Of a stretch of DNA of 64,000 nt, positions 33,388 to 43,461 are shown piece by piece. The number at the start of each line of letters is the position of its first letter. Position 1 is the first letter of the stretch. The notes beneath the pieces were generated by a model. The model made no database searches. It was not told the origin of the DNA and saw only the letters and a program-made list of their open reading frames with translations. The position numbers and the translations under genes were made by a program. Origin of the DNA: Geodermatophilus sabuli (GTDB lineage Bacteria > Actinomycetota > Actinomycetes > Mycobacteriales > Geodermatophilaceae); the NCBI RefSeq assembly GCF_010686765.1, contig NZ_JAAGWF010000027.1:1-64000 (forward strand). The letters run 5' to 3'.

Positions 33388-34698
33388 ATGTCCCGCATCC
33401 TGTTCACCACCATGCCGATGGCCGGCCACCTGCGCCCCGGGCTGCCGATGGCCCGGCAGCTGGCCGACGCCGGCCACGAGGTCGCCTGGTACAGCGGCGC
33501 CAAGTACGCGGCGCTCAGCGAACGGGCCGGCGCGCGGGTCTTCCCGATGGGCGCCGACCTCGACTTCGACGACGCCGAGATGGACACCCGGGCCAACCGC
33601 AGCGGCCGCAAGCCCGGCCTGCAGACGCTCAAGTGGGCGATCCTCGAGGTCTTCATCGGGCCGATCCCCGGCTGGGTGGCCGAGCTCGACGCGGTGATCG
33701 ACGAGTTCCGGCCCGACGTGGTCGTCGCCGAGCAGGGCTTCATGGCCGGCCCGATCGCGGCGGAGCGCCGCGGCATCCCCAGCGTCGTCTTCTCGGTCTC
33801 CCCGCTGGGCCTGTCCAGCGTCGACACCGCGCCCTTCGGCACCGGCCTGCTGCCCTCGTCCTCGCCGCTGGGCCGGCTGCGGAACCGCTCGCTGAACTGG
33901 ATGCTGCGCAGCGTCGTGTTCGCCGAGTGCCAGCGCGCTGCCGAGCAGGTCCGGATCCGCCTCGGCCTCCCGCCGCTGCCCGGCTACTTCATGGACTGGG
34001 GCGCGCAGATCGCCGACCGCTACCTCTGCCCGAGCGTCCCGGAGTTCGAGTACCCGCGCCGCGACCTGCCGGCCACGGTGGAGTTCGTCGGCCCGATGCT
34101 GCCCGCCGGCATCGACGCCTTCGACCCGCCGGCCTGGTGGGACGACGTCCTCGCCGCCCGGGCCGCCGGTCGCCCGGTCGTGCTGGTCACCCAGGGCACC
34201 CTGGCCACCGACCCGCACAACCTCGTGCTGCCCGCCGTCGAGGGCCTGGCCGGGTCCGACGCCCTCGTCGTCGCCACCGCCATCGGGTACGACGCCGACG
34301 CGGTCCTGCCGGCCGACGACCGGCCGGCCAACCTGCGCCTCACCCCGTTCATCCCCTTCGACCGGCTGCTCCCGCTGGTCGACGTCATGGTCACCAACGG
34401 CGGGTACGGCGGCGTCCAGATGGCCCTGGCCCACGGCGTCCCGCTGGTCGTCGCCGGGCTGACCGAGGACAAGGCGGAGGTCTCCGCGCGGGTGACCTGG
34501 GCCGGCGCCGGGGTGGCGCTGCGCACCGACACCCCCTCCCCGGAGCAGGTCCGGGACGGCGTGACGGCGGTGCTGGACGGGCCGCGCTACCGGGAGCGGG
34601 CCCGCGAGCTGGAGGCCGCCTACGCCCGGCACGACGGCGCCGCCCGTGCCGCCGAGGTCGTCCTGGAGGTCGCGGCGTCCCGCCGGACGGTGGGGTGA
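33388..34698 (+). CDS. MGT/UGT-type glycosyltransferase
   Basis: A 436-aa GT-B glycosyltransferase of the macrolide glycosyltransferase type (GT1). The N-terminal acceptor domain starts RILFTTMPMAGHLRPGLPMA, with His in the usual catalytic position. The nucleotide-sugar domain has PVVLVTQGTLATDP, 'LRLTPFIPFDRLLPLVDVMV', then TNGGYGGVQMALAHGVPLVV, the donor-binding signature. It would transfer a sugar from a UDP- or dTDP-donor to a small lipophilic acceptor, possibly as detoxification. GAGGAGG precedes the ATG. It is divergent from the AfsR-like regulator, with 166 bp between. Confidence 0.85.
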   Translation: MSRILFTTMPMAGHLRPGLPMARQLADAGHEVAWYSGAKYAALSERAGARVFPMGADLDFDDAEMDTRANRSGRKPGLQTLKWAILEVFIGPIPGWVAELDAVIDEFRPDVVVAEQGFMAGPIAAERRGIPSVVFSVSPLGLSSVDTAPFGTGLLPSSSPLGRLRNRSLNWMLRSVVFAECQRAAEQVRIRLGLPPLPGYFMDWGAQIADRYLCPSVPEFEYPRRDLPATVEFVGPMLPAGIDAFDPPAWWDDVLAARAAGRPVVLVTQGTLATDPHNLVLPAVEGLAGSDALVVATAIGYDADAVLPADDRPANLRLTPFIPFDRLLPLVDVMVTNGGYGGVQMALAHGVPLVVAGLTEDKAEVSARVTWAGAGVALRTDTPSPEQVRDGVTAVLDGPRYRERARELEAAYARHDGAARAAEVVLEVAASRRTVG

Positions 34699-34750
34699 TC
34701 GGCGTCCCGGGTGCGCCGGCCGGACCACGGCCGGCGCGCTCGCGTCTGGC

Positions 34751-34811
34751 GGCCTCCCTGCAGGGTCCCGGCCGCGAGCCTGCGAGCGGTTGGGGGGCAG
34801 GGAGGTCCTGT
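34751..34811. repeat. Hairpin repeat family, copy A (after glycosyltransferase)
   Basis: Outer arms GGCCTCCCTGC (34751-34761) and GCAGGGAGGTCC are complementary except for one G-U type pair. The inside holds the shared core AGGGTCCCGGCCGCGAGC and GCGAGCGG. It begins 52 bp after the stop of the glycosyltransferase gene and before tRNA-Pro, so it probably works as a terminator. Confidence 0.7.
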
Positions 34812-34814
34812 CAC

Positions 34815-34820
34815 TAGACT
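34815..34820 (+). promoter_or_regulatory. TAGACT -10 box of tRNA-Pro
   Basis: TAGACT ends 10 bases before the mature tRNA 5' end. A second TAGACT at 34923-34928 follows the tRNA and precedes tig. Both fit the TANNNT pattern. Confidence 0.55.
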
Positions 34821-34830
34821 CGGTCCGCCA

Positions 34831-34904
34831 CGGGGTGTGGCGCAGCTTGGTAGCGCACCCGCTTTGGGAGCGGGGGGCCGTGGGTTCAAATCCCGCCACC
34901 CCGA
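34831..34904 (+). tRNA. tRNA-Pro (anticodon TGG)
   Basis: Acceptor CGGGGTG pairs with CACCCCG. The D arm is GCGC/GCGC with AGCTTGGTA between, the anticodon stem CCCGC/GCGGG encloses TTTGGGA (anticodon TGG), and the T loop is TTCAAAT. CCA is not encoded. It lies between the glycosyltransferase and tig. Confidence 0.96.
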
Positions 34905-34922
34905 CCGGTCCCACGACGTCTC

Positions 34923-34928
34923 TAGACT
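34923..34928 (+). promoter_or_regulatory. TAGACT -10 box upstream of tig
   Basis: TAGACT lies 72 bp before the tig start, right after tRNA-Pro. No convincing -35 TTGAC is visible. It is a plausible main promoter for trigger factor. Confidence 0.45.
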
Positions 34929-35000
34929 CGTGGGTCGACCCGGCGCCGTCCGACCGACCCCGGCGTCCACACCGTCTTTCGATCGAGGAGCACTGCCGCT

Positions 35001-36527
35001 GTGAAGAGCACCATCGAGGAACTGGGCCCCACACGGGTCCGGATGGCGATCGAGGTGCCGTGGGGGGACCTGGACCACGCCTTCGGTGAGGTCTACAAGG
35101 AGCTGGGCAAGCAGGTCCGCGTGCCTGGCTTCCGCCCCGGCAAGGTGCCCAACCGGGTGCTCGACCAGCGCATCGGCCGCCCCGTCGTGCTCGAGCAGGT
35201 CGTCCAGCACGCCATCCCGGAGGTCTACTCCGAGGTCGTGCGGGAGAACCAGGTCCGCGTCCTGGGTCAGCCCGACATCGAGGTCACCCGCCTCGACGAC
35301 AACGACACCCTCGCCTTCACCGCCGAGGTCGACGTCGCCCCCAAGGTCGAGGTGCCGGCGCTGGACGGCCTGGCCGTGACCGTCGACGACGTCGAGGTCA
35401 CCGACGAGGAGATCGACGCGCAGATCACGGTGATGCGCGAGCGCTTCGGCATGCTCACCGGCGTCGAGCGGCCCGCCGAGGACGGCGACTTCGTCTCCAT
35501 CGACCTCGAGGCCACCCTGGACGGCCAGGTCCTCGAGGACGGCTCGACCACCGGCATGTCCTACGAGGTCGGCACCGGCAGCCTCATGGCGGGCCTCGAC
35601 GACGCCGTCCGCGGGCTGTCCGCCGACGGCTCGGCCACCTTCACGACCGCGCTGCTGCAGGGCCCGGACGCCGGCCGCGAGGCCGAGGTCACCGTCACCG
35701 TGCGCTCGGTGAAGACCAAGGAGCTGCCCGAGCTCGACGACGAGTTCGCCCAGACCGCCAGCGAGTTCGACACCCTCGAGGAGCTCCGCGAGGACGTCCG
35801 CACCCGCCTGGCCCGCACCAAGGTGCTGCAGCAGGGTGCCCAGGCCCGCGACAAGCTGGTCGAGCACCTGCTCGAGGCCGTCGAGGTGCCGATCCCGGAG
35901 AACCTCGTCGAGCGCGAGATGCAGTTCCGCGAGCAGGCCATGAGCCGCGAGCTGCAGCAGGCCGGCATGGACTGGGACAGCTACCTCTCGATGGCCGGCA
36001 TCGAGGACAAGGACGCGCACGACGCCGACCAGCGCAAGAACATCGAGGAGGCGGTCCGCACCCAGTTCATCCTGGACGCGATCGCCGACGAGCGTGAGGT
36101 CGCCGTCGACAACGAGGACCTCTCGGCGCAGATCATGGCGCAGGCCCAGCGCAGCCGGATGAGCCCGGAGCAGTACGCCCAGCAGCTGCAGCAGGGCGGC
36201 AACATCGCCGAGTTCGTCGCCGACGTCCGCCGCACCAAGACCCTCGCCCAGCTGCTCGAGCAGACCACGATCACCGACGCCTCCGGCAACGTCGTCGACC
36301 TCGAGGCCCTGCGCCCGAAGACCGTGCCGGGGCCGACCGCCGACGCCGCCGACGCACCGGCCGAGGACGCCGACGCCCCGGCCGTGGACGACGACGCCGA
36401 CGCCCCGGCCGTGGCCGGGAGCGACGCCGAGGCCACGACCGACGCCACGACCGCCGCCGCCGAGGCGCCCGCCGCCGTGGTGACCGGGTCCGAGGCCGCG
36501 GTCGACGAGGACGTCGCCAAGGGCTGA
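35001..36527 (+). CDS. tig: Trigger factor (ribosome-associated chaperone, FKBP-type PPIase)
   Basis: A 508-aa trigger factor. The ribosome-binding loop [15 protein letters not shown] occurs at about 37-51. The FKBP domain (about 150-245) includes [16 protein letters not shown], '[19 protein letters not shown]'. The helical C-terminal arms extend to about 425. The last 70 residues are an unusually long acidic, alanine-rich tail ([19 protein letters not shown]), which is common in actinobacteria. It binds ribosomes at the exit tunnel and aids folding. Start GTG with GAGGAG ten bases upstream. It precedes the clp genes, the standard bacterial order. Confidence 0.96.
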   Translation: MKSTIEELGPTRVRMAIEVPWGDLDHAFGEVYKELGKQVRVPGFRPGKVPNRVLDQRIGRPVVLEQVVQHAIPEVYSEVVRENQVRVLGQPDIEVTRLDDNDTLAFTAEVDVAPKVEVPALDGLAVTVDDVEVTDEEIDAQITVMRERFGMLTGVERPAEDGDFVSIDLEATLDGQVLEDGSTTGMSYEVGTGSLMAGLDDAVRGLSADGSATFTTALLQGPDAGREAEVTVTVRSVKTKELPELDDEFAQTASEFDTLEELREDVRTRLARTKVLQQGAQARDKLVEHLLEAVEVPIPENLVEREMQFREQAMSRELQQAGMDWDSYLSMAGIEDKDAHDADQRKNIEEAVRTQFILDAIADEREVAVDNEDLSAQIMAQAQRSRMSPEQYAQQLQQGGNIAEFVADVRRTKTLAQLLEQTTITDASGNVVDLEALRPKTVPGPTADAADAPAEDADAPAVDDDADAPAVAGSDAEATTDATTAAAEAPAAVVTGSEAAVDEDVAKG

Positions 36528-36533
36528 GAGAGG

Positions 36534-36560
36534 ACCCCTGCAGAGGGGGCCGTGCCGCGG
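36534..36560. repeat. Hairpin repeat family, short copy E (after tig)
   Basis: GGACCCC and GGGGGCC arms flank CTGCAGA, 4 bp after the tig stop. It resembles the outer arms of the longer family members but lacks their inner core, so it may be a reduced form. Confidence 0.45.
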
Positions 36561-36563
36561 ACC

Positions 36564-36603
36564 GACGCCGTCCCACCCCGGAGCCCCGGGGCGGGACGGC
36601 GTC
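36564..36603 (+). terminator. Strong hairpin between tig and clpP1
   Basis: GACGCCGTCCC (36564-36574) and GGGACGGCGTC (36593-36603) form a perfect 11-bp stem with an inner CCGG/CCGG pair. No U-run follows. It separates tig from the clp operon, so clpP1 likely has its own promoter. Confidence 0.7.
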
Positions 36604-36637
36604 GCCCGTCTCAGCGCCTCCTCGCCGGGCGCCGCTG

Positions 36638-36651
36638 CGCCCACGGCGAAC
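36638..36651. promoter_or_regulatory. ClgR-like activator box upstream of clpP1
   Basis: CGCCCACGGCGAAC fits the core CGCYNANRGCG with the trailing WWS of the published ClgR consensus for actinobacterial clp genes (recalled). The left flanking WNNW does not fit. It is about 40 bp upstream of a TAGTGT -10-like box (36689-36694), a proper distance for an activator. Confidence 0.55.
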
Positions 36652-36808
36652 ACCCCCCGCGCCGGGACTGCCTCCCCGCGACCGCGCGTTAGTGTCGACG
36701 CAGACCCAGGAGCCCACCGGGGACACCGCGCTCCACCCCGGGCCCGCACCACCAGCCCGTCCACCGAGACCGACTGCACCGATCAGTCCTACGGAGGTCA
36801 CCGCACCC

Positions 36809-37444
36809 GTGAGCACCAACCCGAACCCGGCGAGCGCGCCTCTCATGCGTGCCGCAGCCGGGGGGATGAACCTCAACGACTCGGTCTACGAGCGCCTGCT
36901 GCGCGAGCGCATCATCTTCCTCGGCAGCCAGGTCGACGACGTGATCGCCAACCAGCTGGCCGCCCAGATGCTTCTCCTGTCCGCCGAGGACCCGAAGCAG
37001 GACATCCACCTCTACATCAACTCGCCCGGTGGCTCGGTCACGGCCGGCATGGCCATCTACGACACGATGCAGTTCATCGACTGCGACGTCGCGACCTACG
37101 GCATGGGCCTGGCCGCCTCGATGGGCCAGTTCCTGCTCACCGCCGGCACCAAGGGCAAGCGCTACGCCCTGCCGCACGCGCGGATCATGATGCACCAGCC
37201 CTCGGCCGGCGTCGGCGGCACCGCGTCGGACATCGCCATCCAGGCCGACCTCTTCCGCCGGACGAAGCGCGAGCTCAACGAGCTGCAGTCCTTCCACACC
37301 GGCCAGAGCGTCGAGCAGATCGAGAAGGACTCCGACCGCGACCGCTGGTTCACTGCGGCCGAGGCCCTGGAGTACGGCTTCGTCGACCACGTGGTGAGCA
37401 AGGCCGCCATGACCGACAGCACCAACCCGGTCACCGACAACTGA
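36809..37444 (+). CDS. clpP1: ATP-dependent Clp protease proteolytic subunit ClpP1
   Basis: A 211-aa serine peptidase. The catalytic triad is in AASMGQFLL (Ser), [10 protein letters not shown] (His) and the following Asp region ([11 protein letters not shown]). The hydrophobic [16 protein letters not shown]-terminal segment is typical. With ClpP2 it makes the mixed barrel fed by ClpX or ClpC. GTG 36809 is chosen: GGAGGT lies ten bases upstream, and the protein then begins MSTNPNP. An in-frame GTG at 36692 would add 39 proline-rich residues and coincide with the -10 box. Confidence 0.94.
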   Translation: MSTNPNPASAPLMRAAAGGMNLNDSVYERLLRERIIFLGSQVDDVIANQLAAQMLLLSAEDPKQDIHLYINSPGGSVTAGMAIYDTMQFIDCDVATYGMGLAASMGQFLLTAGTKGKRYALPHARIMMHQPSAGVGGTASDIAIQADLFRRTKRELNELQSFHTGQSVEQIEKDSDRDRWFTAAEALEYGFVDHVVSKAAMTDSTNPVTDN

Positions 37445-37463
37445 CGGCACGGAGGAAACGACG

Positions 37464-38093
37464 ATGAGCTTCCAGATGCCCTCCAGCCGGTACATCCTGC
37501 CCTCCTTCGTGGAGCGCACGAGCTACGGCATGAAGGAGTCCAACCCGTACAACAAGCTCTTCGAGGAGCGGATCATCTTCCTCGGGGTGCAGATCGACGA
37601 CGCCTCGGCCAACGACGTGATGGCCCAGCTGATCACGCTGGAGTCCGCCGACCCCGACCGCGACATCACGATCTACATCAACTCGCCCGGTGGCTCGTTC
37701 ACCTCGCTGATGGCCATCTACGACACGATGATGTTCGTCCGTCCCGACATCCAGACCGTCTGCATGGGCCAGGCGGCCTCCGCTGCCGCCGTCCTGCTCG
37801 CGGCCGGGACGCCGGGCAAGCGGCTGGCGCTGCCGTACTCCCGGGTGCTGATCCACCAGCCGTCGGGTGAGTCCGGCGGCCAGGTGTCGGACCTGGAGAT
37901 CCACGCCGCGGAGATCCAGCGGGTGCGGGCGCAGATGGAGGAGATCCTGGCGCGGCACACCGGCCAGACCCTCGAGCAGGTCCGCACCGACATCGAGCGG
38001 GACAAGATCCTGACGGCCGAGGAGTGCAAGGCCTACGGGATCGTGGACCAGGTCATCCAGAGCCGGAAGCTGAACGCGCTGCCGACTCCCTGA
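37464..38093 (+). CDS. clpP2: ATP-dependent Clp protease proteolytic subunit ClpP2
   Basis: A 209-aa ClpP paralogue. Ser in [15 protein letters not shown], His in [12 protein letters not shown], Asp in the downstream [10 protein letters not shown] block. It starts 19 bp after clpP1, with ACGGAGGAAACGACG before the ATG, so both are in one operon as in mycobacteria and streptomycetes, where the two subunits form a hetero-tetradecamer. Confidence 0.96.
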   Translation: MSFQMPSSRYILPSFVERTSYGMKESNPYNKLFEERIIFLGVQIDDASANDVMAQLITLESADPDRDITIYINSPGGSFTSLMAIYDTMMFVRPDIQTVCMGQAASAAAVLLAAGTPGKRLALPYSRVLIHQPSGESGGQVSDLEIHAAEIQRVRAQMEEILARHTGQTLEQVRTDIERDKILTAEECKAYGIVDQVIQSRKLNALPTP

Positions 38094-38369
38094 TGGCGAT
38101 CGGTACGGGCCGGGGACGCGCGTGTCGCGGCCTCGACCCGTACCGTTCGGTGGACGCGGGACGCATGGGGTTCGGCAGCGACCAGGCCGGGCGAGTCACC
38201 GCCCTCCGACATCGGTGTCGACAGGTACCGTCGTCGAGCGCCCGATCCCCGGCCGACAGCGCTGGGAGGAGAGTCTCGCGGAGTGCGGGGCCGTGCACGG
38301 GACATCGGCTCAATTTCACACGCAGGTACCTGGTCCCAGGGCCTGATTCCCCGAGGTGGAGGTCAGCAG

Positions 38370-39641
38370 GTGGCACGAATCGGTGAGAGCGGTGACTTGC
38401 TCAAGTGCTCGTTCTGCGGGAAGAGCCAGAAGCAGGTCAAGAAGCTCATCGCTGGCCCCGGGGTCTACATCTGCGACGAGTGCATCGACCTCTGCAACGA
38501 GATCATCGAGGAAGAGCTCTCCGAGTCGTCGGACCTCAAGTTCGACGAGCTGCCGAAGCCGAAGGAGATCCACGACTTCCTCGAGCAGTACGTCATCGGC
38601 CAGGACAAGGCCAAGCGGACGCTCTCGGTCGCGGTCTACAACCACTACAAGCGCGTGCAGGCCGGCGGCGCCGGCGGGCGGGACGACTCCGTCGAGCTGG
38701 CCAAGTCCAACATCCTGCTGATGGGGCCCACCGGGTGCGGCAAGACCCACCTGGCCCAGACGCTGGCGCGGATGCTCAACGTGCCCTTCGCCATCGCCGA
38801 CGCGACCGCCCTCACCGAGGCCGGCTACGTCGGTGAGGACGTCGAGAACATCCTGCTCAAGCTGATCCAGGCCGCCGACTACGACGTCAAGCGGGCCGAG
38901 ACCGGCATCATCTACATCGACGAGGTCGACAAGATCGCCCGCAAGAGCGAGAACCCGTCGATCACCCGCGACGTCTCCGGTGAGGGCGTGCAGCAGGCGC
39001 TGCTGAAGATCCTCGAGGGGACGACGGCGTCGGTTCCCCCGCAGGGCGGCCGCAAGCACCCGCACCAGGAGTTCATCCAGATCGACACGACGAACGTGCT
39101 GTTCATCGTGGGCGGTGCCTTCGCCGGGCTGGAGAAGGTCATCGAGGCCCGTACCGGCAAGCAGGGCATCGGCTTCGGCGCCGAGATCCGCGGCAAGGCC
39201 GAGATCGCCGAGGCCAACGCCTTCGCCGAGGTCATGCCCGAGGACCTGCTGAAGTTCGGCATGATCCCCGAGTTCATCGGCCGGCTCCCGGTGATCACCA
39301 GCGTGCAGAAGCTCGACCGCGAGGCGCTGATCAGCATCCTCACCGAGCCGAAGAACGCCCTGGTGCGCCAGTACCGGCGGCTGTTCGAGCTCGACGGGGT
39401 GGAGCTGGAGTTCACCGACGACGCGCTCGAGGCGATCGCCGACCAGGCCATCCTGCGTGGCACCGGCGCCCGCGGGCTCCGGGCGATCATGGAGGAGGTG
39501 CTCCAGTCGGTGATGTACGACATCCCCAGCCGCGAGGACGTCGCCTCCGTGGTGGTCACCAAGGAGGTCGTGCTGGAGCACGTCAACCCGACGATCGTGC
39601 CCCGCAAGCCGACCCGCGCCCCCCGCGAGAAGTCGGCCTGA
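38370..39641 (+). CDS. clpX: ATP-dependent Clp protease ATP-binding subunit ClpX
   Basis: A 423-aa AAA+ unfoldase. The N-terminal zinc-binding domain carries CSFCGKSQ and [10 protein letters not shown]. Walker A is [13 protein letters not shown], Walker B is [13 protein letters not shown], and sensor 2 lies in [15 protein letters not shown]. The substrate pore loop GYVGEDVE is intact. It unfolds tagged substrates (for example ssrA) for ClpP1P2. GTG 38370 has GGAGGT six bases upstream, and the longer in-frame start at 38283 is unsupported. The 276 bp upstream could hold a separate promoter. Confidence 0.96.
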   Translation: MARIGESGDLLKCSFCGKSQKQVKKLIAGPGVYICDECIDLCNEIIEEELSESSDLKFDELPKPKEIHDFLEQYVIGQDKAKRTLSVAVYNHYKRVQAGGAGGRDDSVELAKSNILLMGPTGCGKTHLAQTLARMLNVPFAIADATALTEAGYVGEDVENILLKLIQAADYDVKRAETGIIYIDEVDKIARKSENPSITRDVSGEGVQQALLKILEGTTASVPPQGGRKHPHQEFIQIDTTNVLFIVGGAFAGLEKVIEARTGKQGIGFGAEIRGKAEIAEANAFAEVMPEDLLKFGMIPEFIGRLPVITSVQKLDREALISILTEPKNALVRQYRRLFELDGVELEFTDDALEAIADQAILRGTGARGLRAIMEEVLQSVMYDIPSREDVASVVVTKEVVLEHVNPTIVPRKPTRAPREKSA

Positions 39642-39654
39642 CCACCCGCTGACC

Positions 39655-39685
39655 AGCGGCCCGCCCCCCCAGGAGGCGGGCCGCT
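39655..39685 (+). terminator. Terminator hairpin after clpX
   Basis: AGCGGCCCGCC and GGCGGGCCGCT form a perfect 11-bp stem with a nine-base loop, 13 bp after the clpX stop. TCGTCGTTCG follows, with weak T content. It ends the clp operon. Confidence 0.75.
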
Positions 39686-39701
39686 CGTCGTTCGTCCGCC
39701 G

Positions 39702-39757
39702 GTGATGTGCACTCACGGCGCGCGTGGGAGCCGATGTGCGCCGTTGGCGCACATCAC
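39702..39757. repeat. Palindromic repeat at the 3' side of the DUF559 gene
   Basis: The 56 bp begins GTGATGTGC and ends with its exact inverse GCACATCAC. Inside is a perfect hairpin GATGTGCGCC / GGCGCACATC (39733-39755) that contains the stop codon of the DUF559 gene. A related palindrome lies at the other side of the gene (40753-40809). Confidence 0.7.
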
Positions 39758-40671
39758 GTCCCTGGGAGCAGCGCGCGCCGGGCGCGGCAGACCTGCAGGA
39801 TCTCGCGCCGGCAGGCGTCCGGTTCGCGGGTCAGCCGGCGGTAGCTGAACCGCAGGACCACCCATCCCAGGGCGGCCAGTGCGACGTCCCGGCGGGTGTC
39901 CCGCTCGCGCGCCGCGGCGCTGCCGTGGAACGCCGCCCCGTCGAGCTCCACCGCCACCCTCAGCTCCGGGACGGCAGCGTCCAGGTACACCGTGCCGGAC
40001 GGCAGGACCACCCGGTGCTGGTGGCTGAATCGCGGCAGGCCCGGGCCGCGGAGGACCTCCTGCACGCCCCAGATCTCCAGCTCGCTCTGGCACCCCTGCT
40101 CGACCAGGCGGACCAGCCGGCGCAGCTGTCGGCGTCCGGGCAGGGCCGGGCGGCGGGTCTCCTCGGCGCTCACCTGGGCGACGGTCACCCGCCGATCCCG
40201 GAGCGTGTCGATGACAGCCCCCCGGGCACGCTCCACGGCACGTGCGGCGCCACCTCGTCCGTGGGCGACACCCCAGCTGTCGACGAGCGAGCGGGGGAGC
40301 AGGGTCACCGCGAACGGACCGAGACGGTCGGCGACCAGGTCGCGCACCCGGTGCACCACGAGGCCGCGGCCCTCGAGGGCACGACGGCCGGCCGGGACGG
40401 AGACGTGCACCGGCCCCTCGTGGTCGAGGACCCGCCACACCGCCAGCGCCGTGGTGTGGCTCAGGGTGCCGTCGGTGGCCAGGGCCGCGGCGAGCGCCCG
40501 GGTGCGCCAGTCGTCCCAGCACTCGGGGAGGGCCACCACGCCCCGGTGCGGACGCAGGAGCCGACCGGCGGAGACCGCACGACCGATCGTGTGCCGGTCC
40601 ACGGAGCCGGCGAGGTCGGCGATCCGGGCGACGCCGTCGGGCCCGAGGAGGGGTGCGAGATCACGGGTCAC
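39754..40671 (-). CDS. DUF559/AbiEi-type protein with Vsr-like nuclease fold
   Basis: A 305-aa protein. The N-terminal part has a winged-helix-like segment and resembles AbiEi-family antitoxin domains (GRAVSAGRLLRPHRGVVALP). The C-terminal part is DUF559, a very-short-patch-repair-endonuclease-like PD-(D/E)XK fold: SELEIWGVQEVL, VYLDAAVPELRVAVELDGAA (Asp ... Glu-x-Asp pattern) and VALAALGWVVLRFSYRRL. Such genes are present in multiple copies in many actinobacteria; the role is unknown. The GTG at 40671 starts the protein at MTRDLAPLL; the longer frame to 40809 adds Arg-rich sequence that runs into a palindrome. Confidence 0.7.
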   Translation of the reverse strand: MTRDLAPLLGPDGVARIADLAGSVDRHTIGRAVSAGRLLRPHRGVVALPECWDDWRTRALAAALATDGTLSHTTALAVWRVLDHEGPVHVSVPAGRRALEGRGLVVHRVRDLVADRLGPFAVTLLPRSLVDSWGVAHGRGGAARAVERARGAVIDTLRDRRVTVAQVSAEETRRPALPGRRQLRRLVRLVEQGCQSELEIWGVQEVLRGPGLPRFSHQHRVVLPSGTVYLDAAVPELRVAVELDGAAFHGSAAARERDTRRDVALAALGWVVLRFSYRRLTREPDACRREILQVCRARRALLPGT

Positions 40672-40752
40672 GCACCACGGTGGACCGCGGCGCCTCCGCG
40701 GGAGACCCCGCCACGACGCCTGTGGATGCGCCGACGACCTGTGGATCGTCGG

Positions 40753-40809
40753 GTGATGTGCGGTCGGGGCGCGACCTGCGTCGGAGAACGCACCACGACC
40801 GCACACCAC
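40753..40809. repeat. Palindromic repeat at the 5' side of the DUF559 gene
   Basis: GTGATGTGCGGTCG (40753-40766) and CGACCGCACACCAC (40796-40809) pair in 13 of 14 positions. It starts with the same GTGATGTGC and holds the same GGCGCG as the palindrome at 39702-39757. The two enclose the DUF559 gene. Confidence 0.65.
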
Positions 40810-40830
40810 CGCCGCGTGGCGGGAGAGCGG

Positions 40831-43419
40831 TCAGGCCTGCGCAGGTGCCTCGGCGAGGACGACGTCGACGGTCAGCGGGCCCTCGCCGGGGACGACCGTG
40901 AGGAGGGCGATCCGGCCGGCCTCCGCGAGGTCCCGGCGGGCGGCCTCCACCAGTGGCACCTGCCCGGCCGGCGCGGTCACGGTCGCCGACTCGACGTCGG
41001 CCCGCATCGACTGCTTGGCGTCGGACTTGGCCTTGCGCACCCCGGCCAGCGCCGCCGCCGCGACGGTGACCACCGCCGGGTCCCCACCGGCGGGCAGGTC
41101 CGTGGCGGCCGGCCACGGGGCGCGGTGCACCGAGCCCTCCTGCCACCAGGACCAGACCTCCTCGGTGACGAACGGCAGCACCGGGGCGAACAGTCGCAGC
41201 TGCACCGAGAGCGCGACCGCCAGCGCCGCCTGGGCCGACCGGGCGGCGTCGTCCGAGCCGTACGCACGGGACTTCACCAGCTCCACGTAGTCGTCGCAGA
41301 ACGACCAGAAGAACGCCTCGGCGACCTCCAGCGCCCGGGTGTAGTTGAACGCCTCCATCGCCGCCGTCGCCTCGTCGACCACGCCGGCCAGCGCGGTCAG
41401 CAGGCCGAGGTCGATCGGCTCGCTGACCTGGTCGGCCCCGAGCCCGGCCGAGGCGCCGAGCCCCAGCACGAACTTGCCGACGTTGAGCAGCTTGATGGCC
41501 AGCCGCCGGCCGACCTTCATCTGCGCCTCGTCGAACGGCGAGTCCGCCCCCGGCCGCGCCCCGGCCGCCCGCCAGCGCACCGCGTCGGTGCCGAAGCGCT
41601 CGAGCACGTCGATCGGCGTGACGACGTTGCCCTTGGACTTGGACATCTTCTTGCGGTCGGGGTCGACGACGAAGCCCGAGATGGTCGCATGCGTCCACGG
41701 CACCGCACCGAACTCGAAGTGCGACCGGACCACCGTCGAGAACAGCCAGGTGCGGATGATGTCGTGCGCCTGTGGCCGCTGGTCCATCGGGAACACGTGC
41801 GCGAACAGCTCCGGGTCGGTGTCCCACCCCGAGGCCACCTGCGGCGAGAGGGACGAGGTCGCCCAGGTGTCCATGACGTCGGGGTCGGCCATGAACCCGC
41901 CGGGCACGCCGCGCTGGTCCTCGGTGTACCCGGCGGGCACGTCGGACGACGGGTCGACCGGCAGCGCCGACTCGGGGGCGAGCAGCGGCGCCGACCAGTC
42001 CGGCTCGCCCTCGCCGTCGAGGGCGTACCAGACCGGGAACGGCACCCCGAAGAAGCGCTGACGGCTGATCAGCCAGTCACCGTTGAGGCCCTCGACCCAG
42101 TTCTCGTACCGGTATCGCATGTGCTCGGGCACCCACTGGATCTCCTGGCCGCGGGCGACCAGGGCGTCGCGCAGGTCGGCGTCCCGGCCGCCGTTGCGGA
42201 TGTACCACTGGCGCGTGGTGACGATCTCGAGCGGGCGCTCGCCCTTCTCGTAGAACTTCACCGGGTGGGTGATGGCCTTCGGCTCGCCCTCGAGGTCCCC
42301 GGACTCCCGGAGCAGCTCGACCATCCGCTGCTGGGCGCTGAACACCGTCTTGCCGGCGAGCTCGGCGTACTGCTCGGCCGGGACGCCGGGCGGGGCGTCG
42401 GGCAGCAGCCGGCCGTCCCAGCCGACGATCGCCCGGGTCGGCAGCTGCAGCTCCCGCCACCACGTGACGTCGTTGAGGTCGCCGAAGGTGCAGATCATCG
42501 CGATGCCCGAGCCCTTGTCCGGCTCGGCGAGGCGGTGGGCGACCACGGGCACCTCGACGCCGAACACCGGCGTCCGCACCGTCGTCCCGAACAGCGGCTG
42601 GTAGCGCTCGTCATCGGGGTGGGCGACCAGCGCGACGCACGCCGGCAGCAGCTCCGGGCGGGTGGTCTCGATGGAGACCGGGCCGGCCGGGCCGGCGAAG
42701 GAGATCCGGTGGTAGGCGCCGGGGCGCTCGCGGTCCTCGAGCTCGGCCTGGGCGACGGCGGTGCGGAAGGTGACGTCCCAGAGGGTCGGCGCCTCCTGGG
42801 CGTAGGCCTCCCCGCGGGCCAGGTTGTGCAGGAACATCCGCTGCGCGGCGGCCCGGGAGCTGTCGGAGATGGTCCGGTAGACGTTGGACCAGTCCACCGA
42901 CAGCCCGACCCGGCGCCACAGCTGCTCGAAGGCCAGCTCGTCCTCGGCGGTGAGCCGCTCGCACAGCTCGACGAAGTTGCGCCGGGAGACCGGCTGCTGG
43001 TCCTTGCCCGGCTTGGCCGGGGGCTCGAAGCCCTCCTCGTAGGACAGCGAGGGGTCGCAGCGGACGCCGTAGTAGTTCTGCACCCGGCGCTCGGTGGGCA
43101 GGCCGTTGTCGTCCCAGCCCATCGGGTAGAAGACGTGCTTGCCGCGCATCCGCTGGTAGCGGGCGACGATGTCGGTGTGGGTGTAGCTGAACACGTGCCC
43201 CACGTGCAGGGAGCCGCTGGCCGTCGGCGGCGGGGTGTCGATCGACCAGGTCTGCTCCCGCGGGGCGGCGAGGGCCGCCGTCCGGTCGAAGGCGTACGTG
43301 TCGTCGGCCGCCCAGCGGGCGACCCACTTGGCCTCGAGGCCGTCCAGCGTGGGCTTCTCCGGTACGCCCACCGACGCTCCCGGGGCGGTGGTGTCCGGGG
43401 TCGCGGTGTGGGGAGCCAT
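40831..43419 (-). CDS. valS: Valyl-tRNA synthetase
   Basis: An 862-aa class I aminoacyl-tRNA synthetase. The HIGH-type motif is in [16 protein letters not shown] and the KMSKS motif in [13 protein letters not shown]. The editing (CP1) domain contains [20 protein letters not shown], a valine-type sequence. The anticodon-binding helical domain follows. It charges tRNA-Val in the cytoplasm. ATG 43419 follows a TAGGAT box (minus strand, 43427-43432) by seven bases, a leaderless layout; a second ATG three codons upstream is possible. The gene is divergent from folC with only 42 bp between. Confidence 0.97.
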   Translation of the reverse strand: MAPHTATPDTTAPGASVGVPEKPTLDGLEAKWVARWAADDTYAFDRTAALAAPREQTWSIDTPPPTASGSLHVGHVFSYTHTDIVARYQRMRGKHVFYPMGWDDNGLPTERRVQNYYGVRCDPSLSYEEGFEPPAKPGKDQQPVSRRNFVELCERLTAEDELAFEQLWRRVGLSVDWSNVYRTISDSSRAAAQRMFLHNLARGEAYAQEAPTLWDVTFRTAVAQAELEDRERPGAYHRISFAGPAGPVSIETTRPELLPACVALVAHPDDERYQPLFGTTVRTPVFGVEVPVVAHRLAEPDKGSGIAMICTFGDLNDVTWWRELQLPTRAIVGWDGRLLPDAPPGVPAEQYAELAGKTVFSAQQRMVELLRESGDLEGEPKAITHPVKFYEKGERPLEIVTTRQWYIRNGGRDADLRDALVARGQEIQWVPEHMRYRYENWVEGLNGDWLISRQRFFGVPFPVWYALDGEGEPDWSAPLLAPESALPVDPSSDVPAGYTEDQRGVPGGFMADPDVMDTWATSSLSPQVASGWDTDPELFAHVFPMDQRPQAHDIIRTWLFSTVVRSHFEFGAVPWTHATISGFVVDPDRKKMSKSKGNVVTPIDVLERFGTDAVRWRAAGARPGADSPFDEAQMKVGRRLAIKLLNVGKFVLGLGASAGLGADQVSEPIDLGLLTALAGVVDEATAAMEAFNYTRALEVAEAFFWSFCDDYVELVKSRAYGSDDAARSAQAALAVALSVQLRLFAPVLPFVTEEVWSWWQEGSVHRAPWPAATDLPAGGDPAVVTVAAAALAGVRKAKSDAKQSMRADVESATVTAPAGQVPLVEAARRDLAEAGRIALLTVVPGEGPLTVDVVLAEAPAQA

Positions 43420-43461
43420 GTCCCTCATCCTAGGAACCCGGCGGCTGGCATCCTGAGCAGG

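Noticed and set aside
30376-35034. A 1,552-codon open frame on the minus strand
   Set aside because: It is the antisense or shifted shadow of the AfsR-like regulator and glycosyltransferase in GC-rich DNA; it also runs through tRNA-Pro, and its composition is extreme in Arg/Gly/Ala.
39724-43461. Long plus-strand frame upstream of folC
   Set aside because: It is antisense to the DUF559 gene and valS; the FolC family match begins only at 43462.
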